Shown: positions 8,143-18,707 of the stretch, piece after piece | How the letters are laid out: each line of letters opens with the position of its first letter | Position numbering within the stretch: position 1 is the first letter of the stretch | Source: Labrenzia sp. DG1229 | GTDB taxonomy: Bacteria > Pseudomonadota > Alphaproteobacteria > Rhizobiales > Stappiaceae | Assembly (NCBI RefSeq): GCF_000521215.1 | Contig: NZ_KI928919.1 | Span: 270,439 to 319,497 of the forward strand | DNA length: 49,059 nt | Direction of reading: 5' to 3' | Position numbers and translations under genes: made by a program | Notes under the pieces: model-generated | Databases searched by the model: none | What the model saw: only the letters and a program-made list of their open reading frames with translations | Told to the model about the DNA's origin: nothing

Positions 8143-8762
8143 TGGAACTCCAGGTCAAGACCCTCGAAGGTGGGGCGGCCGGTTCGATCACGGTGTCTGA
8201 CGAGATCTTTGGTCTCGAGCCGCGCACCGATTTGATCCACCGAGTGGTGCGCTGGCAGTTGGCCAAGCGCCAGGCGGGTACCCACAATACGCTGCAACGC
8301 GCGGATATCTCCGGCTCGACGAAGAAATTCGTCCGCCAGAAGGGTTCCGGCGGCGCACGTCACGGCAACAAGAAAGCCCCGCAGTTCCGCGGTGGTGGCA
8401 AGGCATTCGGTCCGAGCGTTCGCGATCATAGCCATGATCTGCCGAAGAAGGTTCGCACCCTCGGCCTGAAGCATGCTTTGTCCGCAAAGGCGAAAGCTGA
8501 CAGCATCGTTGTCGTTGAAGACGCGAAGGCAGCCGAAGCAAAGACCAAGGCTCTTAAGTCCCAGCTTGAAAAGCTTGGCCTGACCAGCGCGCTTGTGATT
8601 GACGGTGCCGACATCGACAACAACTTCGCACTGGCGTCCCGCAACATCCCGCATGTGGATGTGCTGCCGGTGCAGGGCATCAATGTTTACGACATCCTGC
8701 GGGCCAACACCCTGGTGTTGACCAAGGCTGCGGTGTCCGCACTTGAGGAGCGCTTCAAATGA
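8142..8762 (+). CDS. rplD: 50S ribosomal protein L4
   Basis: 206 residues. The long extended loop ([20 protein letters not shown]) that lines the exit tunnel is present, with the C-terminal globular domain following. The ATG overlaps the rplC stop (TGATG), and a GTG one codon earlier is less likely. In enterics L4 autoregulates the S10 operon through the leader; whether it does so here is unknown. Confidence 0.97.
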   Translation: MELQVKTLEGGAAGSITVSDEIFGLEPRTDLIHRVVRWQLAKRQAGTHNTLQRADISGSTKKFVRQKGSGGARHGNKKAPQFRGGGKAFGPSVRDHSHDLPKKVRTLGLKHALSAKAKADSIVVVEDAKAAEAKTKALKSQLEKLGLTSALVIDGADIDNNFALASRNIPHVDVLPVQGINVYDILRANTLVLTKAAVSALEERFK

Positions 8763-9052
8763 GCAAACTTCCTCACTACGACAAAATCGTTGGCCCGGTA
8801 ATCACTGAAAAGTCGACGATGGCTTCCGAAGAGAACAAGGTTGTCTTCAAGGTTGCCAATGACGCAACAAAGCCGGAAATCAAGGCCGCTGTCGAAGCAC
8901 TGTTCGGCGTCAAGGTCACGGCAGTGAACACCCTGGTCCGCAAGGGCAAGGTGAAGCGCTTCCGCGGACGTCTTGGCCGTCAGTCCGACTTCAAGAAGGC
9001 CGTCGTTACGCTTCAGGAAGGTCACGGCATCGACGTGACCACCGGGCTCTGA
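8759..9052 (+). CDS. rplW: 50S ribosomal protein L23
   Basis: 97 residues beginning [20 protein letters not shown], with the conserved [16 protein letters not shown] loop. L23 lies at the tunnel exit and is the docking site for trigger factor and SRP. It overlaps rplD by 4 bp (ATGA), indicating translational coupling. Confidence 0.97.
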   Translation: MSKLPHYDKIVGPVITEKSTMASEENKVVFKVANDATKPEIKAAVEALFGVKVTAVNTLVRKGKVKRFRGRLGRQSDFKKAVVTLQEGHGIDVTTGL

Positions 9053-9068
9053 GACGGGGACTTAGAAA

Positions 9069-9902
9069 ATGGCACTTAAGACATTCAATCCGACGTCCCC
9101 AGGTCGCCGTCAGCTTGTTCAGGTTGACCGCTCTGGCCTGCATAAGGGCAAGCCGGTCAAAACTCTGACCGAAGGCCTGTCAAAGAAGGGCGGTCGTAAC
9201 AACACCGGTCGTCTGACGTCTCCAAACCGCGGTGGCGGTCACAAGCGGTCTTACCGTCTTGTCGACTTCAAGCGGCGCAAGTGGGACGTGCCGGCAACGG
9301 TCGAGCGCCTCGAATACGATCCGAACAGGACCGCATTCATCGCTCTCGTCCGTTACGAAGACGGCGAACTGAGCTACATCCTGGCGCCGCAGCGCCTGGC
9401 TGTCGGTGACACAGTCGTCGCCGGTGAAAACGTCGACGTGAAGCCGGGCAACGCAGCGCCGCTGTCGCGCATTCCGGTTGGAACGATCGTGCACAACATC
9501 GAGCTGAAGCCGGGCAAAGGCGCCCAGATCGCTCGGTCTGCCGGTGCATTCGTTCAAATCGTAGGCCGTGACCAAGGCTACACCACGCTGCGTCTCATGT
9601 CTGGTGAGCAGCGCCGTGTGCTTGGCACATGCATGGCTTCCATTGGTGCCGTGTCCAACCCGGACCACGGCAACATAAATCTCGGCAAGGCAGGCCGTTC
9701 CCGCTGGCTTGGTATTCGTCCGCATACTCGCGGCGTTGCCATGAACCCGATCGATCACCCACATGGTGGTGGTGAGGGCAGGACCTCCGGCGGTCGTCAT
9801 CCGGTTACTCCTTGGGGTAAACCGACCAAAGGTAAGCGTACGCGGCGCAATAAGCAGACTGATAAATATATCGTCCGCAGCCGCCACGCGCGCAAGAAGT
9901 AA
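9069..9902 (+). CDS. rplB: 50S ribosomal protein L2
   Basis: 277 residues, the usual size. It includes the RNA-binding OB and SH3-like domains and the conserved [18 protein letters not shown] segment, whose histidine is linked to peptidyl transferase activity. A basic C-terminal tail ends RHARKK. It follows rplW by 16 bp and precedes rpsS by 12 bp. Confidence 0.97.
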   Translation: MALKTFNPTSPGRRQLVQVDRSGLHKGKPVKTLTEGLSKKGGRNNTGRLTSPNRGGGHKRSYRLVDFKRRKWDVPATVERLEYDPNRTAFIALVRYEDGELSYILAPQRLAVGDTVVAGENVDVKPGNAAPLSRIPVGTIVHNIELKPGKGAQIARSAGAFVQIVGRDQGYTTLRLMSGEQRRVLGTCMASIGAVSNPDHGNINLGKAGRSRWLGIRPHTRGVAMNPIDHPHGGGEGRTSGGRHPVTPWGKPTKGKRTRRNKQTDKYIVRSRHARKK

Positions 9903-9914
9903 AGGGCAAGGATC

Positions 9915-10193
9915 GTGGCACGTTCGATCTGGAAAGGTCCGTTTGTCGACGGGTATCTGCTGAACAAAGCGGACAAGGTACGTGAGTCCGGCCGGAACGA
10001 GGTCATCAAGACCTGGAGCCGCCGCTCAACGATCCTGCCGCAGTTCGTCGGTTTGACCTTCGGCGTCTACAACGGTCAAAAGCACGTTCCGGTGCTGGTG
10101 TCTGAAGAAATGATCGGTCACAAGTTCGGTGAGTTCTCACCGAGCCGGACCTATTACGGTCATGGCGCCGACAAGAAGGCGAAGAGGAAGTAA
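9915..10193 (+). CDS. rpsS: 30S ribosomal protein S19
   Basis: 92 residues with a GTG start preceded by [26 protein letters not shown] and the [13 protein letters not shown] motif identify S19, which forms a complex with S13 in the 30S head. Two bases separate it from rplV. Confidence 0.97.
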   Translation: MARSIWKGPFVDGYLLNKADKVRESGRNEVIKTWSRRSTILPQFVGLTFGVYNGQKHVPVLVSEEMIGHKFGEFSPSRTYYGHGADKKAKRK

Positions 10194-10195
10194 CG

Positions 10196-10576
10196 ATGGG
10201 CAAGCCGAAGCGTGAGCGGACGCTCGCTGACAACGAGGCAAGGGCAATGACCCGTATGCTGCGTGTTTCTCCTCGCAAGCTGAACCTCGTTGCGGCTGCG
10301 ATCCGCGGCAAAAAAGTCGGGTCCGCCATTGCGGACCTGACGTTCTCCCGCAAGCGCATCGCGCAGGACGTCAAGAAGACACTGATGTCCGCCGTTGCGA
10401 ATGCGGAAAACAATCACGACCTGGATATCGACAACCTGGTGGTTGCCGAAGCTCATGTTGGCAAGGCATTTGTCATCAAGCGGTTCCAGGCCCGTGCACG
10501 CGGCCGTGTCGGTCGGATCGAGAAGCCTTTCTCGAACCTGACTATCGTCGTGCGCGAACTTGAGGAGACCGCCTGA
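10196..10576 (+). CDS. rplV: 50S ribosomal protein L22
   Basis: 126 residues. The beta-hairpin that reaches into the exit tunnel corresponds to the [19 protein letters not shown] region. It contacts all 23S domains and is a site of macrolide-resistance changes in other bacteria. The stop overlaps the rpsC start by one base. Confidence 0.97.
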   Translation: MGKPKRERTLADNEARAMTRMLRVSPRKLNLVAAAIRGKKVGSAIADLTFSRKRIAQDVKKTLMSAVANAENNHDLDIDNLVVAEAHVGKAFVIKRFQARARGRVGRIEKPFSNLTIVVRELEETA

Positions 10577-11304
10577 TGGGACATAAAGTAAACCCGATCG
10601 GCATGCGCCTCGGGATTAACCGCACCTGGGATTCCCGCTGGTACGCGAACAAGAACGAATACGGCGATCTTCTTCATGAAGATTTCCGCATCCGTGAATT
10701 CCTCATGAAGGAATTGAAGCAGGCCGCGGTTTCCAAGGTTGTGATCGAGCGCCCGCACAAGAAATGCCGCGTGTCCATTCATTCCGGTCGTCCGGGTGTG
10801 GTCATCGGTAAAAAAGGCGCCGACATCGAACGTCTTCGCAAGAAGATTGCCGATATCACCAATTCGGAAGTGCACCTCAACATTGTTGAAGTCCGCAAGC
10901 CGGAAGTCGACGCGACACTGGTTGCCGCCTCGATCGCTCAACAGCTGGAACGCCGCGTTGCTTTCCGCCGCGCCATGAAACGGGCTGTTCAGTCCGCCAT
11001 GCGTCTCGGCGCCCAGGGCATCCGGATCAACTGCGGCGGCCGCCTCGGCGGTGCGGAAATCGCACGTATCGAATGGTACCGCGAAGGCCGTGTGCCGCTT
11101 CATACACTGCGTGCCGACATCGATTACGGTGTTGCGAGCGCCCACACGGCTTACGGTGTGTGCGGTGTGAAGGTCTGGATCTTCAAGGGTGAAATTCTGG
11201 AGCATGACCCGATGGCGTCCGAGCGTCGCGCAACGGCTGCTTCCGAAGGTAACCACGGTGATCGCGGCGGACGCCGGGATCGGGGCCGCGAGCGCGCAGC
11301 TTAA
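10576..11304 (+). CDS. rpsC: 30S ribosomal protein S3
   Basis: 242 residues starting [16 protein letters not shown]. The KH domain has the GXXG loop in [15 protein letters not shown], and the C-terminal domain contains [17 protein letters not shown]. The Arg/Gly-rich tail ([13 protein letters not shown] type) is usual in alphaproteobacteria. S3 forms part of the mRNA entry channel. rplP follows after 47 bp. Confidence 0.97.
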   Translation: MGHKVNPIGMRLGINRTWDSRWYANKNEYGDLLHEDFRIREFLMKELKQAAVSKVVIERPHKKCRVSIHSGRPGVVIGKKGADIERLRKKIADITNSEVHLNIVEVRKPEVDATLVAASIAQQLERRVAFRRAMKRAVQSAMRLGAQGIRINCGGRLGGAEIARIEWYREGRVPLHTLRADIDYGVASAHTAYGVCGVKVWIFKGEILEHDPMASERRATAASEGNHGDRGGRRDRGRERAA

Positions 11305-11351
11305 TTCAAGCTGCCTTCCGCTCGTAAGACAAGAAAGACGAGAGAAGAACG

Positions 11352-11765
11352 ATGCTGCAACCGAAGCGCACAAAGTTCCGCAAGCAGCACAAGGGCCGCA
11401 TCCACGGCTTGTCGAAGGGGGGCACCGACCTCAACTTCGGCGCATTCGGTCTAAAGGCCTTGGAGCCAGAGCGTGTGACTGCACGTCAGATCGAAGCGGC
11501 CCGTCGTGCTATGACCCGTCACATGAAGCGTGCGGGTCGTGTTTGGATCCGTATCTTCCCGGACGTTCCGGTTTCATCGAAGCCAGCTGAAGTCCGCATG
11601 GGTAAGGGTAAAGGTTCTCCGGATTACTGGGCTTGCCGTGTCAAGCCTGGCCGGATCATGTTTGAAATCGACGGTGTGCCGGAAGACATTGCGCGTGAAG
11701 CCATGCGTCTTGCCGCCGCCAAGCTGCCGATCAAGTGCCGTGTCGTTCAGCGTATCGGCGAGTAA
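11352..11765 (+). CDS. rplP: 50S ribosomal protein L16
   Basis: 137 residues, [16 protein letters not shown] at the start and the conserved [17 protein letters not shown] segment near residue 80, which organises the aminoacyl-tRNA site. The first ATG after a GAGAAG ribosome binding site is used. rpmC follows after 20 bp. Confidence 0.97.
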   Translation: MLQPKRTKFRKQHKGRIHGLSKGGTDLNFGAFGLKALEPERVTARQIEAARRAMTRHMKRAGRVWIRIFPDVPVSSKPAEVRMGKGKGSPDYWACRVKPGRIMFEIDGVPEDIAREAMRLAAAKLPIKCRVVQRIGE

Positions 11766-11785
11766 GGCACGCGAGGAGTTAAGCC

Positions 11786-11986
11786 ATGAAGGCGACCGAT
11801 GTACGGGCCAAGACCCCCGACGAGCTCCGTGGTGAGCTTGAAGTCCTGAAGAAAGAACAGTTCAATCTGCGCTTTCAGAAGGCAACGGGTCAGCTCGAAA
11901 ACACTGCGCGAGTCCGGCAGATCCGCCGGGATATCGCGCGTATCCAGACGATCATGCGCGAAAAGCGCGTGTCGACTAACGCGTAA
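11786..11986 (+). CDS. rpmC: 50S ribosomal protein L29
   Basis: 66 residues forming the expected two-helix bundle, with the family motif [17 protein letters not shown]. It lies next to L23 at the tunnel exit. A strong GAGG precedes the ATG, and rpsQ follows after 10 bp. Confidence 0.96.
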   Translation: MKATDVRAKTPDELRGELEVLKKEQFNLRFQKATGQLENTARVRQIRRDIARIQTIMREKRVSTNA

Positions 11987-11996
11987 GGAGACGGCA

Positions 11997-12227
11997 ATGC
12001 CGAAGCGTATCCTGCAGGGCACCGTTGTCAGCAACGCGAATGACAAGACGGTGACGGTTAACGTGGAGCGTCGCTTCACGCATCCGCTGCTGAAGAAGAC
12101 TGTGCGCCGGACGAAGAAGTACCGCGCGCACGACGAAAGCAACCAGTACAAGGTTGGCGACTCTGTTCAGATTGAAGAGTGTGCGCCGGTCTCGAAAAAC
12201 AAACGTTGGACTGTGGTCGCTCAGTGA
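11997..12227 (+). CDS. rpsQ: 30S ribosomal protein S17
   Basis: 76 residues of OB fold: [20 protein letters not shown], then [19 protein letters not shown], both typical. A primary binder of the 16S 5' domain. A 69-bp gap to rplN is the classical boundary between the S10 and spc operons; no terminator is seen there, so read-through is likely. Confidence 0.97.
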   Translation: MPKRILQGTVVSNANDKTVTVNVERRFTHPLLKKTVRRTKKYRAHDESNQYKVGDSVQIEECAPVSKNKRWTVVAQ

Positions 12228-12296
12228 CCACGCTCCATTCAGTGAGCATCAGGCGCCCGTGACCCGAGCGCCACTAGAAGAACAAGGCAGCCAGTC

Positions 12297-12665
12297 ATGA
12301 TTCAGATGCAAACAAACCTCGACGTCGCCGACAATTCCGGCGCCCGTCGTGTCATGTGCATCAAAGTGCTCGGCGGCTCCAAGCGCAAATACGCCCAGGT
12401 CGGAGACATCATCGTTGTTTCCGTCAAAGAGGCTATTCCGCGGGGCCGCGTCAAAAAGGGCGACGTGATGAAGGCTGTCGTCGTGCGCACGGCTAAGGAT
12501 ATCCGCCGTCCCGATGGCAGCGTGATCCGGTTCGACCGCAATGCGGCCGTGCTGGTCAACAACAACAAGGAGCCGGTCGGCACCCGCATCTTCGGTCCGG
12601 TGCCGCGTGAACTCCGCGCCAAGAACCATATGAAGATTATTTCGCTCGCGCCGGAGGTGCTCTGA
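12297..12665 (+). CDS. rplN: 50S ribosomal protein L14
   Basis: 122 residues, [21 protein letters not shown] at the start, beta-barrel fold and conserved [17 protein letters not shown]14 contributes to an inter-subunit bridge and is the target of the silencing factor RsfS. The stop overlaps the rplX ATG by one base. Confidence 0.97.
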   Translation: MIQMQTNLDVADNSGARRVMCIKVLGGSKRKYAQVGDIIVVSVKEAIPRGRVKKGDVMKAVVVRTAKDIRRPDGSVIRFDRNAAVLVNNNKEPVGTRIFGPVPRELRAKNHMKIISLAPEVL

Positions 12666-12982
12666 TGGCTGCGAAAATTAAAAAAGGCGACACGGTGGTC
12701 GTTCTGACCGGTCGTGACAAGGGTAAGTCCGGCGAAGTCATTCAGATGATCAAGTCCGACAACAAAGCTCTGGTCCGTGGTATCAACATGGTCCGCCGCC
12801 ACCAGAAACAGACCCAGGCGCAGGAAGCTGGTATCGTGTCCAAAGAGGCACCGATCCACCTGTCCAATATCGCGCTGGCCGATCCAAAAGACGGCAAGCC
12901 GACGCGTGTCGGTTTCAAAGTGCAGGACGATGGCACCAAGGTACGTGTGGCCAGACGTTCGGGAGACCTGATCGATGGCTGA
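12665..12982 (+). CDS. rplX: 50S ribosomal protein L24
   Basis: 105 residues with the KOW motif [18 protein letters not shown] and the MVRRHQK segment. It initiates 50S assembly. Its end overlaps the rplE start by 8 bp, in a different frame. Confidence 0.97.
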   Translation: MAAKIKKGDTVVVLTGRDKGKSGEVIQMIKSDNKALVRGINMVRRHQKQTQAQEAGIVSKEAPIHLSNIALADPKDGKPTRVGFKVQDDGTKVRVARRSGDLIDG

Positions 12983-13532
12983 GACCACTAATGTGCCGCG
13001 TCTGAAGACGCATTACAATGACGTCGTGCGCGAGCAGCTTCTGGAGAAATTCCAGTACAAGAACGTCATGCAGGTTCCGCAGTTGGAAAAGATCGTCCTC
13101 AACATCGGTGTTGGCGAGGCGGTTGGAGACTCCAAGAAAGCGCGTACTGCTGCTGAAGACCTGGCTGCAATTGCCGGCCAGAAGCCGGTCATCACCAAGG
13201 CCAAGAAATCCATCGCGACCTTCAAGGTTCGCGAAGGCATGCCGCTTGGTGCGAAAGTGACACTGCGCAGTCAGCAGATGTACGAATTCATGGACCGTCT
13301 GATCACAATCGCGCTGCCGCGCGTTCGTGACTTCCGTGGCCTGAACCCGAAGAGCTTCGACGGTCGTGGCAACTACGCCATGGGTATCAAAGAGCACATC
13401 GTGTTCCCGGAGATCGAGTACGACAAAGTCGACCAGATCTGGGGTATGGATGTGATCGTTTGCACAACGGCGCCGACTGATGACGAGGCACGCGAGCTTC
13501 TGCGCGCGTTCAACTTCCCGTTCACGAAGTAA
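12975..13532 (+). CDS. rplE: 50S ribosomal protein L5
   Basis: 185 residues with the conserved [36 protein letters not shown] and [19 protein letters not shown] segments. L5 binds 5S rRNA and contacts P-site tRNA and S13. The start lies inside rplX. Confidence 0.97.
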   Translation: MAETTNVPRLKTHYNDVVREQLLEKFQYKNVMQVPQLEKIVLNIGVGEAVGDSKKARTAAEDLAAIAGQKPVITKAKKSIATFKVREGMPLGAKVTLRSQQMYEFMDRLITIALPRVRDFRGLNPKSFDGRGNYAMGIKEHIVFPEIEYDKVDQIWGMDVIVCTTAPTDDEARELLRAFNFPFTK

Positions 13533-13553
13533 CGGGCAAGGAAGGGACCGACG

Positions 13554-13859
13554 ATGGCGAAGAAAAGCGCAATCGAGAAAAACAAGCGCCGCGAGAAGCT
13601 TGTCAAGAAATATGCTGAGAAGCGCTCTGCTCTGAAGGCGATGGCAAAAGATGAAAGCCTGTCTCTGGAAGAGCGGTACAACGCACGTCTTAAGCTGGCA
13701 AAACTGCCACGGAACTCTGCACCGAACCGCGTTCGCAACCGTTGCGAAGTGTCCGGTCGCCCGCGCGGTTATTACCGCAAGTTGAAGATGTCACGTATCG
13801 CGCTTCGTGAACTTGGCTCCCTGGGAAAGATCCCGGGCCTGGTCAAGTCGAGCTGGTAA
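13554..13859 (+). CDS. rpsN: 30S ribosomal protein S14 (zinc-independent form)
   Basis: 101 residues, the long C-minus form. Only one cysteine ([11 protein letters not shown]) is present near the place where the short form has its CXXC zinc ribbon. It binds the 3' domain of 16S rRNA beside S3 and S10. It is 21 bp after rplE and 12 bp before rpsH. Confidence 0.97.
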   Translation: MAKKSAIEKNKRREKLVKKYAEKRSALKAMAKDESLSLEERYNARLKLAKLPRNSAPNRVRNRCEVSGRPRGYYRKLKMSRIALRELGSLGKIPGLVKSSW

Positions 13860-13871
13860 GGAGAAACTCCG

Positions 13872-14270
13872 ATGGCAATTACTGATCCGTTGGGGGATAT
13901 GTTGACCCGGATTCGCAACGCCCAGATGCGTCGCAAGAACAAGGTCAATTCACCAAATTCCAAATTGCGTGCACACGTACTTGATGTGCTTGCAAAAGAG
14001 GGTTACATCCGTGGATACACCACGGTTGACTACGAGGGCGGTAAGTCCGAGTTGGAAATCGAACTGAAGTATTTCGACGGTGAACCGGTTATCCGCACGA
14101 TTGAGCGGGTATCAAAGCCGGGACGTCGCGTTTACTCGTCGGTGAGAAACATCCCGCATGTCTCAAATGGGCTGGGCGTGTCGATCATTTCGACTCCGCG
14201 TGGCGTCATGAGCGACCATCAGGCGCGGGATGAAAATGTAGGTGGTGAGGTACTTTGCCGCGTCTTCTGA
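13872..14270 (+). CDS. rpsH: 30S ribosomal protein S8
   Basis: 132 residues. The N-terminal [18 protein letters not shown] and C-terminal [13 protein letters not shown] and [11 protein letters not shown] motifs are intact. In enterics S8 binds 16S helix 21 and represses the spc operon at rplE; the rplE start here overlaps rplX, so any such site would be inside coding sequence. Confidence 0.97.
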   Translation: MAITDPLGDMLTRIRNAQMRRKNKVNSPNSKLRAHVLDVLAKEGYIRGYTTVDYEGGKSELEIELKYFDGEPVIRTIERVSKPGRRVYSSVRNIPHVSNGLGVSIISTPRGVMSDHQARDENVGGEVLCRVF

Positions 14271-14310
14271 TGCGGCTACCTTATCTTTAAACAACGACAA
14301 GGTTGGTCAC

Positions 14311-14844
14311 ATGTCTCGTATTGGCAAAAAGCCAGTCCCCGTGCCAAGCGGGGTAACGGCATCGATCGACGGTCAGACAGTTACGGTCAAGGGCCCGAAA
14401 GGCGAAAAAGCTTTCGTGCTCAATGATCTTGTTCTGGCCGAAATGACAGATGACGGGATCAAGATTGATCCACGCAACGATACCAAGCCTGCTCGCTCCA
14501 TGTGGGGCATGAGCCGGACAATGGTGTTGAACCTGATTACCGGCGTAACCGAGGGCTTCAAGAAAGACCTCGCGATCACCGGTGTCGGTTACCGTGCCCA
14601 GGTCCAGGGCCAAAATCTTCAGCTCGCGCTGGGTTTCTCGCATGATGTTGTCTATTCGATTCCCGAAGGCATCGACATCAAGTGCCCGAAACCAACGGAA
14701 ATCAACATCACAGGTACCGACAAACAGCGTGTCGGTCAGGTGGCTGCTGAAATCCGCGAATTCCGCCCGCCGGAACCCTACAAGGGCAAAGGCGTACGTT
14801 ATGCAGACGAGTTCATCGTCCGCAAAGAAGGCAAGAAGAAGTAA
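14311..14844 (+). CDS. rplF: 50S ribosomal protein L6
   Basis: 177 residues from [15 protein letters not shown], two tandem L6 folds with the [10 protein letters not shown] segment and the C-terminal [13 protein letters not shown] motif. A longer reading frame back to 14242 overlaps rpsH and is rejected. L6 lies near the factor-binding site. Confidence 0.97.
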   Translation: MSRIGKKPVPVPSGVTASIDGQTVTVKGPKGEKAFVLNDLVLAEMTDDGIKIDPRNDTKPARSMWGMSRTMVLNLITGVTEGFKKDLAITGVGYRAQVQGQNLQLALGFSHDVVYSIPEGIDIKCPKPTEINITGTDKQRVGQVAAEIREFRPPEPYKGKGVRYADEFIVRKEGKKK

Positions 14845-14856
14845 CGGACCTGGATC

Positions 14857-15219
14857 ATGGCGAACAGCAAACAAGCTTTCGAACGCCGCCGCGATCGCGT
14901 GCGTCGTTCGATCAGGAAAGCCGCCGGCGGACGCCCGCGCCTTTCCATCTTCCGCTCGTCGAAGCAGATCTATGCCCAGATCATTGACGATGCGAAGGGG
15001 CATACAATTGCCTCTGCTTCTACGATCGAAAATGATCTCAAGGGCAGCCTGAAAACGGGCGCCGACGTCGCAGCAGCCGCTGCCGTTGGCAAGCTTGTCG
15101 CAGAGCGAGCAGTTGCCGCAGGCGTCAAGCAGGTCGTGTTCGACCGGGGCGGGTACCAGTATCATGGGCGCATCAAAGCGCTTGCCGATGCAGCCCGCGA
15201 AGGTGGACTTGAATTCTGA
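14857..15219 (+). CDS. rplR: 50S ribosomal protein L18
   Basis: 120 residues, a basic N-terminal tail then [18 protein letters not shown] and the C-terminal [20 protein letters not shown] typical of L18, a 5S rRNA-binding protein. rpsE follows after 41 bp. Confidence 0.97.
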   Translation: MANSKQAFERRRDRVRRSIRKAAGGRPRLSIFRSSKQIYAQIIDDAKGHTIASASTIENDLKGSLKTGADVAAAAAVGKLVAERAVAAGVKQVVFDRGGYQYHGRIKALADAAREGGLEF

Positions 15220-15260
15220 CCAGCGCCCGTTGGCGCTCTTAAGAACGGAAGACGTATAAA

Positions 15261-15828
15261 ATGGCGAGACAGGATAATCGCGATCGCGATGAGCGAGACA
15301 GCGAATTCGTCGACAAGCTCGTTCACATCAACCGCGTTGCAAAAGTGGTCAAGGGTGGCCGTCGCTTCGGGTTCGCAGCGCTTGTTGTGGTTGGTGACCA
15401 GAAGGGCCGTGTCGGCTTCGGTCATGGCAAGGCACGCGAAGGTGCCGGAAGCCATCCGTAAAGCAACAGAAGCTGCAAAGCGCACGATGATCCGTGTGCC
15501 GCTTCGCGAAGGTCGTACCCTCCATCACGATGTGGAAGGTCGTCATGGCGCCGGCAAGGTTCTGCTGCGTGCAGCTCCGGCCGGTACCGGTATCATCGCA
15601 GGTGGCCCGATGCGTGCAGTGTTTGAGACACTCGGCGTCCAGGACGTTGTTGCAAAGTCCCTCGGGACGTCGAACCCTTACAACATGGTTCGTGCAACGT
15701 TCGCCGCGTTGAAAAAGGAAGACAGCCCGCGTTCTGTCGCCGCCCGCCGTGGCCTGAAGGTTTCAGTGCTGCAGTCCCGGCGTCGTGACAACAACGAAGA
15801 GGCGGCTCCGGCTGCCGCCGAGGCTTGA
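15261..15828 (+). CDS. rpsE: 30S ribosomal protein S5, broken by a one-base insertion
   Basis: The first frame (15261-15461) encodes MARQDN...GFGHGKARE and then reads GAGSHP-stop. The family motif should continue [15 protein letters not shown], and that sequence appears from 15443 in the next frame through to a normal C-terminus at 15828. One extra G at 15441-15442 (GAAGGTGCCG instead of GAAGTGCCG) accounts for this. With it removed the product is 188 residues, normal for S5. S5 forms the mRNA entrance with S3 and S4 and is essential, so as written the gene could not serve the cell. A sequencing or assembly error is the likeliest cause. No slippery sequence for programmed shifting is present. 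Confidence 0.95.
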
Positions 15829-15869
15829 CCTTGGCGGCTCCGGACCCCAGCTGAAAGAGGGTAGGTTCC

Positions 15870-16067
15870 ATGGCGAACACAGAAAAGACTGTTACGGTCG
15901 AACAGATCGGCAGCCCGCTGCGCCGTCCGAAGGATCAGCGCGCGACGCTCGTCGGTCTTGGCCTGAACAAGATGCACCGCCGTTCCACACTGAAGGATAC
16001 TCCTGAAGTGCGCGGCATGATCAATAAGGTCCAGCATCTCGTTCGCGTCGTCGAAGACAACGCTTAA
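15870..16067 (+). CDS. rpmD: 50S ribosomal protein L30
   Basis: 65 residues with [19 protein letters not shown] and [21 protein letters not shown], the standard L30 motifs. Preceded by an AGAGGG ribosome binding site; 41 bp after rpsE and 22 bp before rplO. Its presence right after rpsE supports a normal spc operon and hence an intact rpsE in the cell. Confidence 0.96.
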   Translation: MANTEKTVTVEQIGSPLRRPKDQRATLVGLGLNKMHRRSTLKDTPEVRGMINKVQHLVRVVEDNA

Positions 16068-16089
16068 GGACGGGGTGAGGAGAAACAAA

Positions 16090-16557
16090 ATGAAGCTCAA
16101 CGAACTTCGTGACAACGAAGGTGCGGTATCAGAGCGCACTCGCGTTGGACGCGGCATCGGGTCCGGCAAGGGCAAGACCGGTGGCCGCGGCGTAAAAGGT
16201 CAGAAGTCTCGCTCCGGCGTTTCAATCAAAGGCTTTGAAGGCGGTCAGATGCCGCTTCACCGCCGTCTGCCGAAGCGTGGATTCACGAACATTTTTGCCA
16301 AGGACTACAATACTGTGTCCGTCGGCCGTGTTCAAAAGGCTGTTGACGCCGGCAAACTGAACGCTTCCGAGACGGTGACCGTCGAAGCGCTCAAGTCTGC
16401 AGGCGTCGTCAAACGCGTCCGCGACGGTGTCCGCATCGTTGCCAACGGTGAATTGACGACGGCAGTGACATTTGAAGTTGCCGGTGCCTCCAAAGGCGCT
16501 GTGGCAGCAATTGAAAAAGCGGGCGGCAAGGTTGCCGTTCTGGGAGCTCAGGCTTAA
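16090..16557 (+). CDS. rplO: 50S ribosomal protein L15
   Basis: 155 residues from [12 protein letters not shown]; the Gly-rich basic tail [19 protein letters not shown] and the [17 protein letters not shown] motif are typical. A GTG 15 bp upstream is part of the ribosome binding region (GGGGTGAGGAG) and is not used. secY follows after 49 bp. Confidence 0.97.
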   Translation: MKLNELRDNEGAVSERTRVGRGIGSGKGKTGGRGVKGQKSRSGVSIKGFEGGQMPLHRRLPKRGFTNIFAKDYNTVSVGRVQKAVDAGKLNASETVTVEALKSAGVVKRVRDGVRIVANGELTTAVTFEVAGASKGAVAAIEKAGGKVAVLGAQA

Positions 16558-16606
16558 CAGCCTGGGCTTTACCCGTTTGTGGGCAAGCATACAACCGGAG
16601 TAGGGC

Positions 16607-17935
16607 ATGGCATCGGCCGCCGAGCAACTGGCTTCAAATCTGAATTTCTCAGCTTTTGCGAAGGCTGAAGAACTCAAAAAGCGCATCTGGTTCACGCTAG
16701 GGGCGCTTTTGGTTTATCGTTTGGGTACTTATATCCCGATGCCCGGAATTAATCCGGAAACGTTCGCGCAGGTGTTCGGACAGGCCCAGACCGGTATTCT
16801 CGGCATGGTCAACATGTTCACCGGTGGTGCGATCGAGCGCATGGCGATCTTTGCCCTCGGCATCATGCCGTATATTTCCGCCTCCATTATCATGCAGCTG
16901 ATGACGACGGTTGTTCCGACGCTTGAGCAGCTGAAGAAGGAAGGTGAGCAGGGCCGAAAGGTCATCAACCAGTACACGCGATACGGCACCGTGGTATTGG
17001 CGACGTTCCAGGCCTACGGGATCGCTGTCGGACTGGAATCCCAGAGCGTTGTGACAGATCCGGGCTGGTTTTTCCGTGCCTCAACCGTGATCACGCTGGT
17101 CGGCGGCACCATGTTCCTGATGTGGCTTGGTGAACAGATCACGTCGCGTGGTATCGGTAACGGCATTTCCTTGATTATCTTTGCCGGTATTGTTGCCGGT
17201 CTGCCTTCCGCCGTCGTGCAGACTTTGGAACTTGGACGTCAGGGATCTCTGGCAACCTGGATTATTCTGGCAGTTATTATTCTTGCTGTTGCAGTGATCG
17301 GTTTCATCGTTTTCATGGAACGGGCGCAAAGACGGTTGCTGATTCAGTATCCGAAGCGCCAGATGGGCAACCGGATGTTCGAGGGCAATACCTCGTTCCT
17401 GCCGCTGAAGCTGAATACCGCAGGTGTGATTCCGCCGATCTTCGCATCGTCGCTGTTGCTCGTTCCGGCTACATTCGCCGGATTCGGTCAAGGCAGCGGC
17501 AACGAATGGCTGACTTACATAACTGCGGCGCTTGGTCACGGACAGCCGCTGTTCATGGTTTTCTACGCAGCGATGATCATCTTCTTCTGTTTCTTCTATA
17601 CAGCGATCGTCTTCAATCCGAGCGATACAGCTGATAACCTCAAGAAACACGGCGGTTTTATCCCGGGGATCCGTCCCGGAGAGCGGACTGCACAATACAT
17701 CGACTATGTCCTGACACGCGTCACTGTCGTGGGTGCGATCTACATCACCATCGTTTGTCTATTACCCGAATTCCTCATTTCGGCTACTGGCGTTCCGTTC
17801 TATTTCGGGGGAACCTCTTTGCTGATTGTCGTAAGCGTGACAATGGACACCGTGTCGCAGATCCAGGGCCACCTGCTTGCGCATCAGTATGAGGGACTGG
17901 TGAAGAAAGCTAAACTCAGGGGGAAACGTCGATGA
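16607..17935 (+). CDS. secY: Preprotein translocase subunit SecY
   Basis: 442 residues, ten hydrophobic segments. The plug-helix region [12 protein letters not shown] and loop C5 with [23 protein letters not shown] are present, and the cytosolic tail ends [10 protein letters not shown]. SecY forms the protein-conducting channel with SecE and SecG in the inner membrane. Its stop overlaps the adk start by 4 bp (ATGA), so adk is co-translated. No rpmJ or infA follows, as is usual in alphaproteobacteria. Confidence 0.98.
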   Translation: MASAAEQLASNLNFSAFAKAEELKKRIWFTLGALLVYRLGTYIPMPGINPETFAQVFGQAQTGILGMVNMFTGGAIERMAIFALGIMPYISASIIMQLMTTVVPTLEQLKKEGEQGRKVINQYTRYGTVVLATFQAYGIAVGLESQSVVTDPGWFFRASTVITLVGGTMFLMWLGEQITSRGIGNGISLIIFAGIVAGLPSAVVQTLELGRQGSLATWIILAVIILAVAVIGFIVFMERAQRRLLIQYPKRQMGNRMFEGNTSFLPLKLNTAGVIPPIFASSLLLVPATFAGFGQGSGNEWLTYITAALGHGQPLFMVFYAAMIIFFCFFYTAIVFNPSDTADNLKKHGGFIPGIRPGERTAQYIDYVLTRVTVVGAIYITIVCLLPEFLISATGVPFYFGGTSLLIVVSVTMDTVSQIQGHLLAHQYEGLVKKAKLRGKRR

Positions 17936-18537
17936 GGCTAATTCTGGTTGGACCGCCGGGGGCGGGTAAAGGGACACAGGCTGCGCGCCTTGTCGAAAGG
18001 TACGGCATCCCACAGCTGTCCACCGGAGATATGCTTCGTGCGGCGGTTGCCGCGCAAACCCCTGTCGGCTTGAAAGCCAAGGAAGTCATGGTTGCCGGTG
18101 GTCTGGTATCGGACGAAATCGTCGTCGGTATCATCCGGGACCGGATTGCTGAAGATGATGCCGAAAACGGCTTTATCCTGGATGGCTTCCCGCGCACTCT
18201 TGCACAGGCAGAGGCGTTGGACGAGATGCTTGAAGACAGCGGCCTGAAGCTCAATCGGGTTCTGGAACTGCGCGTTGATCAGACAAAGCTCGTTGACCGG
18301 ATCATCAAGCGGGCAGAAGATGCCAAGGCTGCCGGTCAGGAAGTCCGCAAGGATGACGACCCTGAAGTATTCAAGCAGCGTCTTGTAGCCTATAACCGCG
18401 ATACCGCAATTGTCGTGCCTTACTACGAGAAGTCAGGCCATCTTTCGGTGATCGACGGCATGCAGGCCATTGATGAAGTATCGGCTTCCATCGAAACCGT
18501 TCTTCAGGGACTTGACGAGAAGGTTCAAGAGCGTTAA
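17932..18537 (+). CDS. adk: Adenylate kinase (short LID form)
   Basis: 201 residues. P-loop GPPGAGKGT (residues 7-15), the AMP-binding [10 protein letters not shown] and [14 protein letters not shown] motifs. The LID is replaced by a short helical stretch ([18 protein letters not shown]) without the four-residue zinc site, matching the short or alpha-type form. It catalyses ATP + AMP = 2 ADP. Last gene of the spc block; a 170-bp gap separates it from rpsM. Confidence 0.97.
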   Translation: MRLILVGPPGAGKGTQAARLVERYGIPQLSTGDMLRAAVAAQTPVGLKAKEVMVAGGLVSDEIVVGIIRDRIAEDDAENGFILDGFPRTLAQAEALDEMLEDSGLKLNRVLELRVDQTKLVDRIIKRAEDAKAAGQEVRKDDDPEVFKQRLVAYNRDTAIVVPYYEKSGHLSVIDGMQAIDEVSASIETVLQGLDEKVQER

Positions 18538-18596
18538 GGGACGCGTTCTATCAGACAGTTTGGCCGGTTTCATGTAAGTGGGACCGGCATTCTCTG

Positions 18597-18614
18597 TGCC
18601 GGGAAGTCCCGGCA
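18597..18614 (+). promoter_or_regulatory. Hairpin in the adk-rpsM gap
   Basis: TGCCGGG-AAGT-CCCGGCA forms a perfect 7-bp GC-rich stem followed only by TTT. It lies in the 170-bp interval that separates spc from alpha genes. It could be a weak terminator or attenuator before rpsM; the T-run is too short to call it a full terminator. Confidence 0.4.
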
Positions 18615-18707
18615 TTTCGCACCCCGCAAGGGCCGGACTCCACCGGACGCGGGCTTTTACCACTGCGGTTTGCCGAATTGGCAACCGCTCAAGACATGGA
18701 GACAAAC

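Noticed and set aside
10453..11373. 306-residue minus-strand ORF over rpsC
   Set aside because: It is the antisense shadow of rpsC and its neighbours; composition is atypical and rpsC is certain.
15430..15460. Programmed frameshifting in rpsE
   Set aside because: No slippery heptamer, stop-codon context or stem-loop is visible, and S5 is not known to be recoded; a one-base error explains it more simply.
18538..18707. S4-binding pseudoknot leader before rpsM
   Set aside because: rpsD is not in this operon and the hairpin here does not resemble the enteric S4 target.
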